From NCBI GenBank assembly GCA_964458655.1, contig CAYWJT010000003.1, forward strand, positions 14,814-78,813: DNA of 64,000 bases. Reading direction: 5' to 3'. Origin of the DNA: CAYWJT01 sp964458655 (GTDB taxonomy: Bacteria > Acidobacteriota > Aminicenantia > Aminicenantales > Saccharicenantaceae). Positions within the stretch are counted from its first letter, which is position 1. Each line of letters begins with the position of its first letter. Positions 24,711 to 32,442 of this stretch are shown here, piece after piece. A program made the translations under genes and the position numbers. A model generated the notes under the pieces. That model was given only the letters and a program-made list of their open reading frames with translations, did not search any database and had not been told where the DNA came from.

Positions 24711-26048
24711 TCAGTTGCGCGGACGCTGCTGGAACTTGTGCGGCCAGTGCGAGGGGTTGTTGGACGGCGGTGGAGCCGTGTGGCAGACGTAGCAGGCGGT
24801 CTTTTCGCCCGAGCCGTGAGCCGTCGTGAACTTGTTGAGTCCGCCGCCCTTGGAACTCACGTGGCAGACCCGGCAGCTGCCGATGACCACCGCCTTGTTC
24901 TGGTACTGCTGGGCCTGGTAATGGTCGGCCGACTGCGAGGTCGGGACGGTGGCGTGCGGCGTGCCGTGGCAGGCGCCGCAGTTCAGGCCGCCGTGGCTCG
25001 CGCCGGTGGCGTAGAGCCCGAACGACGTGCTGACGCCGTCGACGAAGGTGTGGCAGTCGACGCACTTCGGCTCGTTCACCCGGGGCACCCTGGCGCCCGA
25101 GGTGACCGTCGAGGCCAGCGTGTCCATCGTCCCGTGGCAGGTCCTGCAGTTGCCGTCGGAGGCAGTGTGGTCCGTGCTCCGGTTGAAGGTCGTGTTGGCG
25201 CCCGGATGGCAGTCGGTGCAGGCCGCGCTCGAGGAGTTGGAGTTGCGGCTATGGTAGCCGTGGACGGCCTCGGCAAGATAGTAACCGGAAGAGCCCGGCC
25301 CGGTCTGGCCGAGGGCGGGGTCGCCGTGGCACTGGGCGCAGAGGACGGGCGGGTTCGCGGCGAGCTCCGTACTCTCGAAATAGTCGTGCTCCTCCAGGAC
25401 CGACTTGACATCTCCCTGGCCGTGGCACTTGGCGCAGTTCATCTCGTCGGAGACGCCCGCGACCGCCCTGGTCCTGACGAGTTCCGCGCCGGTCGTTTCG
25501 TCGCGGACGACCACTTCGGCCGTCTGGTAGGGGCTCCAGGCGTCGGAGTCGTCGACGGGCGTTAGGGGGATGCCGACAGCCTGGTAATAGTTGCCTTTGA
25601 GGACCATGAGCCCGCTCAACCCGTTGTGGACGTCCGGGTCCTCGAAATTGAGCCCGGTGTCCGGCGTCAGGTCGACGCCGAACAGCAGGTTGCAGTTGTC
25701 CCAGAACTGGCCGTAGGTCCTCTTGGCGTATGAGGCGGTGTTGTTGACGCAGGAATATTCGACGCGGATGCCGGAAGTGACGACCTGGGGCGGGTCGCCT
25801 CGCCTGATCACCTGGGCCCGGAGGGTGTTGTAAGGCGGCGCGATCACGAAAGAGTCGTAAGTCGCGTTCATCTGGTGCATGCCAAGGTCGCTCCAGGCGA
25901 AGACGACGTATTCCATGGACGAGGCCGGGATGGTCACGGGCGTGACCGGGCCCGTCGTGTCGCTCTTGTTCACGGAGCAGGAGGCTAGGCAAAGGCCCAG
26001 GCCGGCGGCGAGCAGCGCGGCCAAGGCAGCTTGTTTCCGTGGCGTCAT
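24711..26048 (-). CDS. Octaheme c-type cytochrome lipoprotein
   Basis: A 445-residue exported electron carrier. Residues 1-24 form a lipoprotein signal (GLCLASC, lipidated Cys24). The part to about residue 200 has no haem motif and contains an unusual VFAWSDLGMHQMNATYDSF segment like the NDLGMHC motif of some multihaem proteins. From about residue 210 there are eight CXXCH motifs: CAKCH, CAQCH, CTDCH, CRTCH, CVDCH, CGACH, CRVCH and CYVCH. Extra histidines between them could be sixth ligands. GGAGAACAGGG precedes the ATG. No cytochrome maturation or porin gene is adjacent, so the electron partner is unknown; terminal electron transfer at the outer membrane is a guess. Confidence 0.9.
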   Translation of the reverse strand: MTPRKQAALAALLAAGLGLCLASCSVNKSDTTGPVTPVTIPASSMEYVVFAWSDLGMHQMNATYDSFVIAPPYNTLRAQVIRRGDPPQVVTSGIRVEYSCVNNTASYAKRTYGQFWDNCNLLFGVDLTPDTGLNFEDPDVHNGLSGLMVLKGNYYQAVGIPLTPVDDSDAWSPYQTAEVVVRDETTGAELVRTRAVAGVSDEMNCAKCHGQGDVKSVLEEHDYFESTELAANPPVLCAQCHGDPALGQTGPGSSGYYLAEAVHGYHSRNSNSSSAACTDCHPGANTTFNRSTDHTASDGNCRTCHGTMDTLASTVTSGARVPRVNEPKCVDCHTFVDGVSTSFGLYATGASHGGLNCGACHGTPHATVPTSQSADHYQAQQYQNKAVVIGSCRVCHVSSKGGGLNKFTTAHGSGEKTACYVCHTAPPPSNNPSHWPHKFQQRPRN

Positions 26049-26099
26049 CCCTGTTCTCCTTGCGTCTTGTCCGGCGACGGCCTCATCTCCGGCTTTCTA

Positions 26100-26128
26100 T
26101 TATTATGCGAGCGGCCTGGCTTTGTCCA
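26100..26128 (-). promoter_or_regulatory. Promoter for the octaheme cytochrome gene
   Basis: On the minus strand TGGACA (26128-26123), 17 bp, TAATAA (26105-26100), 52 bp before the ATG. The -10 match is moderate. Confidence 0.45.
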
Positions 26129-26269
26129 GCGGTATTTGGCTCTTTGATGAGAACTGACGGCCCCCGCCCGGCGTTGCAGGGCGGCCAGAAGCCGACTTAA
26201 GTTTGGGCAAGTCCAGACGCCGGCGGGCGGTTCCTGCCCGAGGCTCTATGACGGAAAGTGTGGACACGA

Positions 26270-26299
26270 TTGACATATTCCCCAAGGGCAGCCTATACT
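26270..26299 (+). promoter_or_regulatory. Promoter for the 26412 membrane-protein gene
   Basis: TTGACA (26270-26275), 18 bp, TATACT (26294-26299). The predicted leader of about 105 bases is unusually long for this window. Confidence 0.65.
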
Positions 26300-26358
26300 T
26301 CGCCGATGATCTCGCCGGGGTAAACAGATGAAAAAGACAGCCCTGGTATCAGGCTGAA

Positions 26359-26415
26359 ATGAAAGCGGCCTGTAATGAACGAGCCAAGTATCTGAAGGAG
26401 AGGATTGAGCCATGA
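26359..26415 (+). CDS. Possible 18-residue leader peptide
   Basis: An ATG-initiated frame (MKAACNERAKYLKERIEP) ends in a TGA that overlaps the ATG of the membrane-protein gene as ATGA. A nine-codon frame (26328-26357) ends one base before it. Arrangement suggests translational coupling, but such short frames can arise by chance. Confidence 0.3.
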   Translation: MKAACNERAKYLKERIEP

Positions 26416-26816
26416 AAAAACGGGGAATTATCGGCATCATCCTGGGAGCCCTCCTGCTCCTGGTCGGCCTGTTCATCCTGGCCGCCAGTCGGCAGTTTGG
26501 AGGCTTGATCCCAGCGCTGATAGGCGCCGCGCTTGTCTATCTCGGGTTCCGGCCGGGCCGCCACGGCCTGGCCGTTTTCGGGCACGCCTGCATAATGGTC
26601 GGGTGCATGCTGGTCGCCTGGGGCGTTTATTTGCTCCCTTATTCGCCGCCGAAATTCTCCACTGTCTTCGTGCGGCCGCTTTTCTGGGGCCTGTTCTCGA
26701 TCTTCGGCGGCATTTGCGCCAATTACCATGCCTTCTGCGGGTGCGTGCGCAGGACCGGGCTTACGGCTCAGGTCGCTGGGCAGGGGGCGGCAACGAGGCC
26801 TGGTGAACCGGCTTAG
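26412..26816 (+). CDS. Four-span membrane protein of unknown function
   Basis: A 134-residue integral membrane protein. Hydrophobic segments lie at about 5-24, 29-46, 53-73 and 87-107; the N-terminus starts MKKRG and the C-terminal 25 residues are polar. Cysteines occur in the third span (HACIMVGCML) and as FCGC near residue 111. No family signature is recognised. GGAGAGG lies 8 bases before the ATG. It appears to form its own transcription unit from the 26270 promoter. Confidence 0.7.
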   Translation: MKKRGIIGIILGALLLLVGLFILAASRQFGGLIPALIGAALVYLGFRPGRHGLAVFGHACIMVGCMLVAWGVYLLPYSPPKFSTVFVRPLFWGLFSIFGGICANYHAFCGCVRRTGLTAQVAGQGAATRPGEPA

Positions 26817-26928
26817 GACGGCATCCGGAGCGCGCGGCGAAATGGGCCGGTTCGCCCGTGGCCGGGAATGGCGACGAGGATGGGAAGAGTAGATCAATTC
26901 GCCCGGTCTGGTTCGGCGAGCGGCCGCT

Positions 26929-27789
26929 TCAACGCTGAAAGAAGCGGGCCTCGAGGGACCTGAGGAAAGCGGTGGCCTGTTCCACGAAGGCCCGTCCGTC
27001 CGGACAGACGTCCTGGAAGATGCCCCGCTCGTACCCGAAATCCCCCAGGCCTGTGTTGTAGGTCTCGAGCCCGATCAGGCCGTCGTAGCCGACCTCTGCC
27101 AGCGCCCTGAACATGGTTTCCCAGGGAACGAGCCCGTCGCCGGGCAGGCCGCGGTCATTCTCGCAGGCGTGGATGAGGAATAGGCGGGGGGCGAGCGTCC
27201 GGACGGCCTCGGCGTAATCGCGAACCTCGGTCACGGCGTGATAGGTGTCGAACGTGGCCCTGACGTTCGGGTGGTCGGCAAGCGCGATGAGGCGCATAAG
27301 TTGGGACGGCGTGTTGACCAGGTGGGTGCGGAAGCGGCTCATCGGCTCCAGGACGATCGCGACCCGGCGCTCGGCGGCGTACTCGGCCAGGGCCCGCAAG
27401 CCTTCAGCGGCGCGAGGCAGTTCGTCGGCGGGCGGCCTGCGGCGCTTGACGACGCCCGGATGGCCGTAGAGGCAGCCGGCGTAGGCCGTGGCGCCCATCT
27501 CGGCCGCGAGGTCGACCTGTCTCTTATGCCAGTCCAGGCCGCGCCGGCGGTCGGCGGGGTCGTCGGAGGAAAGGTCGCAGTCGTAGGGCCACAGCCCGCC
27601 GGGGCCGATGAGGATCTCGAGCCCGAGCGCGGCGGCCCGCCGGCCGGCTAGCCGGGGGTCGAAGCGGACGTCGTCGCCGACCGAGAGCTCGAACATGTCC
27701 AGGCCGAGCTCGCGGGCCAGGTCGAGATAGTGAAGGTCGGCGTCGGACCAGCTCCTGGTGAAGAGGTAACAGTGAGCCCCGTATCTCAC
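26929..27789 (-). CDS. Sugar phosphate isomerase/epimerase (xylose isomerase-like TIM barrel)
   Basis: A 286-residue cytoplasmic protein of the ketose 3-epimerase type (D-tagatose/D-psicose 3-epimerase, IolO-like). The metal ligands seen in that family are present: Glu in IVLEPMSRF, Asp and His in ATFDTYHAV, and Glu in IGLETYNTG; the substrate strand HACENDRGLPGDGLVPW is also typical. The start is taken at GTG 27789 (VRYGAHCYLFTRSW), the usual first strand of the barrel; the open frame to 27981 crosses the divergent gene and looks non-coding. The ribosome site is poor, so the start is uncertain. Substrate unknown. Confidence 0.8.
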   Translation of the reverse strand: MRYGAHCYLFTRSWSDADLHYLDLARELGLDMFELSVGDDVRFDPRLAGRRAAALGLEILIGPGGLWPYDCDLSSDDPADRRRGLDWHKRQVDLAAEMGATAYAGCLYGHPGVVKRRRPPADELPRAAEGLRALAEYAAERRVAIVLEPMSRFRTHLVNTPSQLMRLIALADHPNVRATFDTYHAVTEVRDYAEAVRTLAPRLFLIHACENDRGLPGDGLVPWETMFRALAEVGYDGLIGLETYNTGLGDFGYERGIFQDVCPDGRAFVEQATAFLRSLEARFFQR

Positions 27790-27846
27790 GGCAGGGTTAA
27801 TATAGCACAACTCGAAATAGCATTTCCCGTCGCGGCGGGTTGATGG

Positions 27847-27852
27847 TAGAAT
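27847..27852 (+). promoter_or_regulatory. -10 box 7 bp before the DUF6599 start codon
   Basis: TAGAAT ends seven bases before the ATG at 27860. A weak TTTCCC (27823-27828) lies 18 bp upstream. No Shine-Dalgarno is present, so a leaderless transcript is likely if this is the promoter. Confidence 0.5.
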
Positions 27853-27859
27853 CATCCCG

Positions 27860-28792
27860 ATGAGAAGAGGATTCTTGCTTTTGCTGCTCGCGCTGGCCGC
27901 GGGCGGCGCGTCGGAGGCAGGAGCGGTGCATAAAGGAAATGCGTCCACGGCCCGGGAGGCCGCTCTCATGGCCTCCTTCATCCCTCGCTCGGCCGGGCCC
28001 TGGCAGGCCGAGGCCGACGAGGTCTACGACCCGGAGACCATATTCAGCTATATAGATGGCGCCGGCGAGGTCTACCGGTCCTACAATTTCCGGCTGCTGG
28101 TGGCCCGCCGCTTCCACAAGGACGGCAAGCCCGACATCGTGGTCGACCTGTTCGACATGGGCGGTCCGTCCGACGCCTTCGGCGTTTTCACCCACGACCT
28201 CGACGGTCAGGAAGCGGGCGTCGGACAGGGCTCGAGGTACAGGGCCGGGCTCCTTTCCTTCTGGAAGGACAGGTACTTCGGCTCGGTCTACGCCGAGGAG
28301 GAAACGGCTGAAACACGGGAGTTGGTCCTGGAGCTCGGACGCAGCATCGCGGCCGCCATCCCCGGGAAGGGCCGGTTGCCGGAGGTGCTCGCCTTTTTGC
28401 CGCGGGCCGGGCTCAGGCCTGATTCGGAGCGCTTCTTCCACAACTATTCCGTCCTGAATTACCATTTCTTCGTCGCCGACCAGGACATACTGCGCCTTGA
28501 GGGCCGGGCCGACGCGCTGCTTGCGACCTATGACCTGCCCTCGGGGCAAGCCCGGTTGCTCGTGGTGCGCTATCAAACGCCGGAAACGGCCGCCGAGGGC
28601 TTGGCCGCGTTCGTGTCCGCTTACATGCCGGACGCCGGGAAAAAAGGCATCATCCGGACCGAGGACGGCAAGTGGACGTCATGCCGGCGCATGGGGAGGA
28701 CGGTGACGGTCGTCTTCGGCGCGGCGAGCGAACGTGACGCGGCCGTCGGTTTCGAAGAAGTCGAGAAGCTCGTCCGGGAAAGGGAAAAATAG
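27860..28792 (+). CDS. DUF6599-type exported protein
   Basis: A 310-residue exported protein. Residues 1-22 are a Sec signal peptide (RRGFLLLLLALAAGG, cleavage near SEAGA). The motif FSYIDGAGEVYRSYNF followed by VVDLFDMGGPSDAFGVFTHD is characteristic of the uncharacterised DUF6599 family, common in Acidobacteriota-like genomes; a second half from about residue 190 looks like a related domain. No catalytic residues are obvious. It precedes a DUF362 gene on the same strand by 138 bp but that gene has its own -10 box. It may be leaderless (see the -10 box at 27847). Confidence 0.75.
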   Translation: MRRGFLLLLLALAAGGASEAGAVHKGNASTAREAALMASFIPRSAGPWQAEADEVYDPETIFSYIDGAGEVYRSYNFRLLVARRFHKDGKPDIVVDLFDMGGPSDAFGVFTHDLDGQEAGVGQGSRYRAGLLSFWKDRYFGSVYAEEETAETRELVLELGRSIAAAIPGKGRLPEVLAFLPRAGLRPDSERFFHNYSVLNYHFFVADQDILRLEGRADALLATYDLPSGQARLLVVRYQTPETAAEGLAAFVSAYMPDAGKKGIIRTEDGKWTSCRRMGRTVTVVFGAASERDAAVGFEEVEKLVREREK

Positions 28793-28930
28793 GCCGGCCC
28801 GCGGAGTGCGCGTCGGACGCGCTTCCGGCGGACAGGCTTTTCCAGCGTCGGGCCGGGCCGTTAAATCGGGCCGTCCAACGGGCCCTTGCGCCTGCGGCGA
28901 GGTCGTATAAAATATATCGGGGAGGGCGAT

Positions 28931-29845
28931 ATGGCTAACAAACCGGTCACGAGAAGGGACTTCCTCAAAGCGGCCGCGACAGCGTCCATCGCGGGAATGG
29001 TCATGCCCGCGGCGCAGGGCCGCGAGCCTTCCGGCGGCGGAAGGGTCCAGGCGACGACTGCGCCCCTGACCAGGGTCGTCCTGGTCCGGGACCGCGACGC
29101 CCTCAAGGCCGACGGACGGCCCGACCCCGCGGTCATCCAGCGCATGCTCGACGAAGCGGTGGCGGCGCTTTTCGAGGAGAAGGACGCCGTCAGCGCCTGG
29201 AAAAAGATCATCGAACCCGACGACACCGTGGGAATAAAGTCGAACGTCTGGAATTATATCCCGACGACGGCCGAGGTCGAGCAGGCCATCAAGCGCCGGG
29301 TGATGGACGCGGGCGTACCGGAGGACAGGATAGCCGTCGACGACCGCGGTGTGCTCCGCAACCCGGTCTTCCAGAAGGCCACGGCCCTTATCAACGCCCG
29401 TCCGGGCCGCACGCACCACTGGTCCGGCATGGGCACGCTCATCAAGAACTACATCATGTTCACGCCCAGCCCGCCGGCCTATCATCCCGACACGTGCGCC
29501 GACCTGGCGAAGCTCTGGGAACTTCCGCTCGTCAAGGGCAAGACCCGCCTGAACATCCTGGTCATGCTGACGCCCCTGTTCCACGGCATCGGGCCGCACC
29601 ACTACAGCAAGGAATACACCTGGCCTTACTGCGGACTGCTCGTCAGCCGCGACCCCGTGGCCGCGGACGCGACCGGCCTGCGCATCCTCCAGGCCAAACG
29701 CCGAGAGCACTTCGGCGAGGACAGGCCGCTGCAGCCTTCGCCCCACCATATCTTCCTGGCCGAGACCAGGCACCATCTGGGTGTGGCCTCGGAGGACAAG
29801 ATCGAGCTGGTCAGACTGGGCTGGAAGGAAGGAGCGCTGATCTGA
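28931..29845 (+). CDS. DUF362 protein with twin-arginine signal
   Basis: A 304-residue exported protein of the DUF362 family, function unknown; relatives are often Fe-S-associated. The ATG at 28931 follows GGAGGG. The N-terminus TRRDFLKAAATASIAGMV is a twin-arginine signal, so the protein is folded before export, usually with a cofactor. The DUF362 core includes VGIKSNVWNYIPTTAEV and VSRDPVAADATGLRIL. Unlike DUF362-ferredoxin fusions there is no CxxCxxC cluster motif in the chain. It is followed after one base by the FmdB-like gene. Confidence 0.8.
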   Translation: MANKPVTRRDFLKAAATASIAGMVMPAAQGREPSGGGRVQATTAPLTRVVLVRDRDALKADGRPDPAVIQRMLDEAVAALFEEKDAVSAWKKIIEPDDTVGIKSNVWNYIPTTAEVEQAIKRRVMDAGVPEDRIAVDDRGVLRNPVFQKATALINARPGRTHHWSGMGTLIKNYIMFTPSPPAYHPDTCADLAKLWELPLVKGKTRLNILVMLTPLFHGIGPHHYSKEYTWPYCGLLVSRDPVAADATGLRILQAKRREHFGEDRPLQPSPHHIFLAETRHHLGVASEDKIELVRLGWKEGALI

Positions 29846-29846
29846 C

Positions 29847-30230
29847 ATGCCGATATACGAGTACCGTTGCGCCGAATGCGGCCGGAGGAGCTCGCTGCTG
29901 TTCCTCTCCATCGCGGCGGCGGCTGAGCCGCGGTGCCCGCACTGCGGCGGCGCCAGGATGCGCAAGCTCGTATCGAGGGTCGCCGTGATGCGTTCCGAAG
30001 AGAGCCGCCTGGAGGGACTGGCCGACCCGTCCAGGCTTTCCGGACTTGACGAGAGCGACCCGGCCAGCGTCGCCCGCTGGGTGAAGAAGATGGGCCGGGA
30101 GATGGGCGAGGAGCTGGGCGACGATTTCGAGGAGGAAGTGGACCGGGCGGCGGAAGAGGCCGCCGCTTCCGGAGCGGAGAGCGGCGAGGGCGGCGGGCCC
30201 GAAGGCACCGGCGGAGCCTGGGATGAATGA
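29847..30230 (+). CDS. FmdB-family zinc-ribbon protein
   Basis: A 127-residue protein. The first 45 residues form the FmdB putative regulatory domain: MPIYEYRCAECG, then RCPHCGG, giving a CxxC/CxxC zinc ribbon. The rest is acidic and helical (EEEVDRAAEEAA) and ends in a glycine-rich tail. It starts one base after the DUF362 stop, with AAGGAG inside that gene, and overlaps rmuC by 8 bp. Function of the family is not settled. Confidence 0.85.
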   Translation: MPIYEYRCAECGRRSSLLFLSIAAAAEPRCPHCGGARMRKLVSRVAVMRSEESRLEGLADPSRLSGLDESDPASVARWVKKMGREMGEELGDDFEEEVDRAAEEAAASGAESGEGGGPEGTGGAWDE

Positions 30231-31479
30231 AGCGATAGTCTTCATCTTGGGGGTGGTCGTCGGAGCCGTCCTGTTCCTCGTCGTCCATCTGCTCAAGCGC
30301 CGCGAGGCCAGGGAGATCGCCCGGGAACTCGTGAGCGAGACCGAAGCCGAGAAGTCGCGCGACCTCGAGCTGCTCGTGGCCAAGATCCGCGAGATCTTCG
30401 GTTCGCTCTCGCACGAAGCCCTGAGGTCCAACACAGAACAGTTCCTGAGCCTGGCCCAATCCGTCCTGTCGAAGCAGACCGTGAGCGGCGAGAAGGACCT
30501 CGAGGCCAAGAAGAAGCTCATCGACCAGACGCTGGAGTCGATGCGCGGCGACCTGAAGAAGGTCGAGGAGCTGATGGCCGCGCTGGAGAAGGACCGGGCC
30601 CAGAAGTTCGGCGAACTCGCCTCCGGCATCAGGATGACGGCCGAGCAGACGGCCCGGCTGCAGGAGACGGCCGAAAGGCTGCGTCAGGCCCTGGCCAGCA
30701 CCAAGGCCCGGGGCCAGTGGGGCGAGCGGATGGCCGAGGATGTCCTGAGGCTTTCGGGCTTCATCGAGGGCGTCAACTACCTGAAGCAGAAGGTCCTGGA
30801 CGCGGCCGCCTCCAGGCCTGACTACACCTTCCCGCTGCCGAAGGGCCAGAAGATCAACATGGACGTCAAGTTCCCGCTCTCGAATTTCCTGCGCTACCTC
30901 GAGGCGGAAAGCGAAGCAGAGCGCGAGGCCTGCAAGACCCAGTTCCTGCGCGACGTCCGGGCCAGGATCAAGGAGGTCACCGGCCGGGATTACATCAACC
31001 CCGAGGACCAGACCCTGGACTACGTGCTGGTCTTCATCCCCAACGAGCAGGTCTACGCCTTCATCAACCAGAACGACCCCTCGCTGATAGACGACGCCCT
31101 GAAGAGCAAGGTCATACTCTGCTCCCCGTTCACCCTTTACGCCATCCTGGCCATAATCAGACAGGCCATGGACAATTTCAACCTGGAAAGGGCGGCCGAC
31201 GACATGCTCAAGCTGATGGGCTCCTTCTTCAAGGAATGGGGCAAGTACCGGGAATCGATGGACCGGATGGGCAAGAAGCTGGGCGAGGCCAGAGAGGAGT
31301 TCGACCGTCTCGTCTCGACCCGCAGCAACAAGCTGGAGAAGCCGCTCCGGGCCATCGAGGAGATCCGCAGGCAGAAGGGCATCGAGGCCGTGATAGATCT
31401 CGGGGAGCTCGAGGCCGGCGAGCCGGAGGCCGAGCCAAGAGCGCTGGGCGAGGCGTCGGAGGAAGAACCGGGCTCTTAA
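30223..31479 (+). CDS. rmuC: DNA recombination protein RmuC
   Basis: Membrane-anchored nuclease-fold protein that limits inverted-repeat recombination in E. coli. The 418 residues have an N-terminal membrane span (IVFILGVVVGAVLFLVV, about 4-20), a long coiled coil (about 25-150) and the RmuC domain with GQWGERMAEDVLRLSGF, the catalytic-type strand KINMDVKFPLSNFLRYLE and YVLVFIPNEQVYAFI. The C-terminal tail is acidic. It is the last gene of the DUF362-fmdB-rmuC operon. Confidence 0.93.
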   Translation: MNEAIVFILGVVVGAVLFLVVHLLKRREAREIARELVSETEAEKSRDLELLVAKIREIFGSLSHEALRSNTEQFLSLAQSVLSKQTVSGEKDLEAKKKLIDQTLESMRGDLKKVEELMAALEKDRAQKFGELASGIRMTAEQTARLQETAERLRQALASTKARGQWGERMAEDVLRLSGFIEGVNYLKQKVLDAAASRPDYTFPLPKGQKINMDVKFPLSNFLRYLEAESEAEREACKTQFLRDVRARIKEVTGRDYINPEDQTLDYVLVFIPNEQVYAFINQNDPSLIDDALKSKVILCSPFTLYAILAIIRQAMDNFNLERAADDMLKLMGSFFKEWGKYRESMDRMGKKLGEAREEFDRLVSTRSNKLEKPLRAIEEIRRQKGIEAVIDLGELEAGEPEAEPRALGEASEEEPGS

Positions 31480-31493
31480 CTCTTTCTTTTGGT

Positions 31494-31516
31494 GTCTGGC
31501 ACCGAGGGTACCAGAC
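31494..31516. repeat. REP-like hairpin, copy 2
   Basis: GTCTGGCACC (31494-31503), GAG, GGTACCAGAC (31507-31516): a 10-bp stem with one G-U pair, placed between the convergent rmuC and yggS genes. T-rich sequence precedes rather than follows it, so it is not a standard terminator. Confidence 0.55.
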
Positions 31517-31527
31517 GCAAAAATATG

Positions 31528-32205
31528 TTAACCCCTCGGGCCGAAGATCCCGGTGCCGATCCTGACCAGCGTCGCGCCCTCTTCGACAGCCACCCGCCAG
31601 GAATTGGTCATGCCCATGGAGAGCCAGGACATGGTCGCGTTGGGGATGTCGAGCGCGCGCAGGGCCTCGAAAAGGCGGCGCGTTTCCCGGAAGTAGGGCC
31701 GGGCGTCCTCCGGGTCGCCTTCGAACGGCCCCATGGTCATGAGGCCGAGCAGGCGCAGGTGGCCGAGTCCCGCGACGCTTCGGGCCAGGCTCTCGACGTC
31801 CTCCGGCAGGACGCCCGCTTTCTGAGGCTCGCGGCCGCTGTTGACCTCGATCAGCACTTCGACCGTCTTCCCGGCCGCGGCGGCGCGCCTGTTGAGTTCG
31901 ACGGCCAGCTCGACCGAATCCACCGTCTCGATCATGTCGAAGATCTCGACCGCTTTCTTGGCCTTGTTCTTCTGCAGACGGCCGATCATGTGCCAGCGGA
32001 CCGGCAGCGCCTCTCCGCGCATGGCCTCGACGGCGGCCCTGGCCCTTTCCGCTTCCTGGACATAGTTCTCGCCGATGATGGCGACGCCGGCTTCGACGGC
32101 CTCGACGATCTCGGCGGCAGTCCTGGTCTTGGCCGCAGCCGCCAGAGCGACGCCGGGCGGCAGTTCCTTAAGTATCGCTTTGACGTTTTCGGCTATCATG
32201 TTCAT
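31528..32205 (-). CDS. YggS/PROSC family pyridoxal-phosphate homeostasis protein
   Basis: Single-domain PLP-binding protein that keeps free PLP and amino-acid pools in balance. The 225 residues contain the PLP lysine in AAAAKTRTA (Lys26), GENYVQEAE, WHMIGRLQKNKAKKAV and the phosphate-binding SMGMTNSWRVAVEEGATLVRIGTGIFG. The start is taken at ATG 32205; ATG 32199 is possible and neither has a strong ribosome site. The open frame upstream to 33129 is a shadow of the dGTPase gene. Confidence 0.93.
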   Translation of the reverse strand: MNMIAENVKAILKELPPGVALAAAAKTRTAAEIVEAVEAGVAIIGENYVQEAERARAAVEAMRGEALPVRWHMIGRLQKNKAKKAVEIFDMIETVDSVELAVELNRRAAAAGKTVEVLIEVNSGREPQKAGVLPEDVESLARSVAGLGHLRLLGLMTMGPFEGDPEDARPYFRETRRLFEALRALDIPNATMSWLSMGMTNSWRVAVEEGATLVRIGTGIFGPRG

Positions 32206-32334
32206 TGCACCCGTCGTTCGCGGCGCGTTAGGCATCTTGCATATCCGGCACGAGGCTCGTGCGGCGCCGCGCCAAAAAAGCGAGACAATTTTAGCACATA
32301 CGTCTTGCCGGCGGGAATCTTGGGAAAACGAGGG

Positions 32335-32354
32335 ACAGGCACCTCTGTGCCTGT
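32335..32354. repeat. REP-like hairpin, copy 3
   Basis: ACAGGCAC (32335-32342), CTCT, GTGCCTGT (32347-32354): a perfect 8-bp stem in the yggS-dgt gap, same core as copies 1 and 2. Confidence 0.55.
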
Positions 32355-32377
32355 GGCCGTTCGAACCCGTTTCTCTC

Positions 32378-32406
32378 TTGACCGGCCGGGCCCGACCTCG
32401 TATCAT
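32378..32406 (+). promoter_or_regulatory. Promoter for the dGTPase gene
   Basis: TTGACC (32378-32383), 17 bp, TATCAT (32401-32406), 37 bp before the GTG start. Confidence 0.65.
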
Positions 32407-32442
32407 TCGCTCGTACCGCGTCGTCAGGGACCGGAGCACAAG

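Larger units (their letters stand above)
26049..26411. other. 363-bp divergent intergenic region
   Basis: It carries the leftward promoter for the cytochrome (26100-26128), the rightward promoter for the membrane protein (26270-26299) and, in the rightward leader, two short open frames at 26328-26357 and 26359-26415. The middle is GC-rich and shows nothing else. Confidence 0.5.

Noticed and set aside
31494..31516. Hairpin as a bidirectional terminator for rmuC and yggS
   Set aside because: T-rich sequence precedes the hairpin on each strand in place of following it, and the core matches other intergenic REP-like hairpins.
31489..32442. Upstream extension of the dGTPase frame
   Set aside because: It runs antisense to yggS and through a REP-like hairpin and promoter; conserved sequence begins only after GTG 32443.
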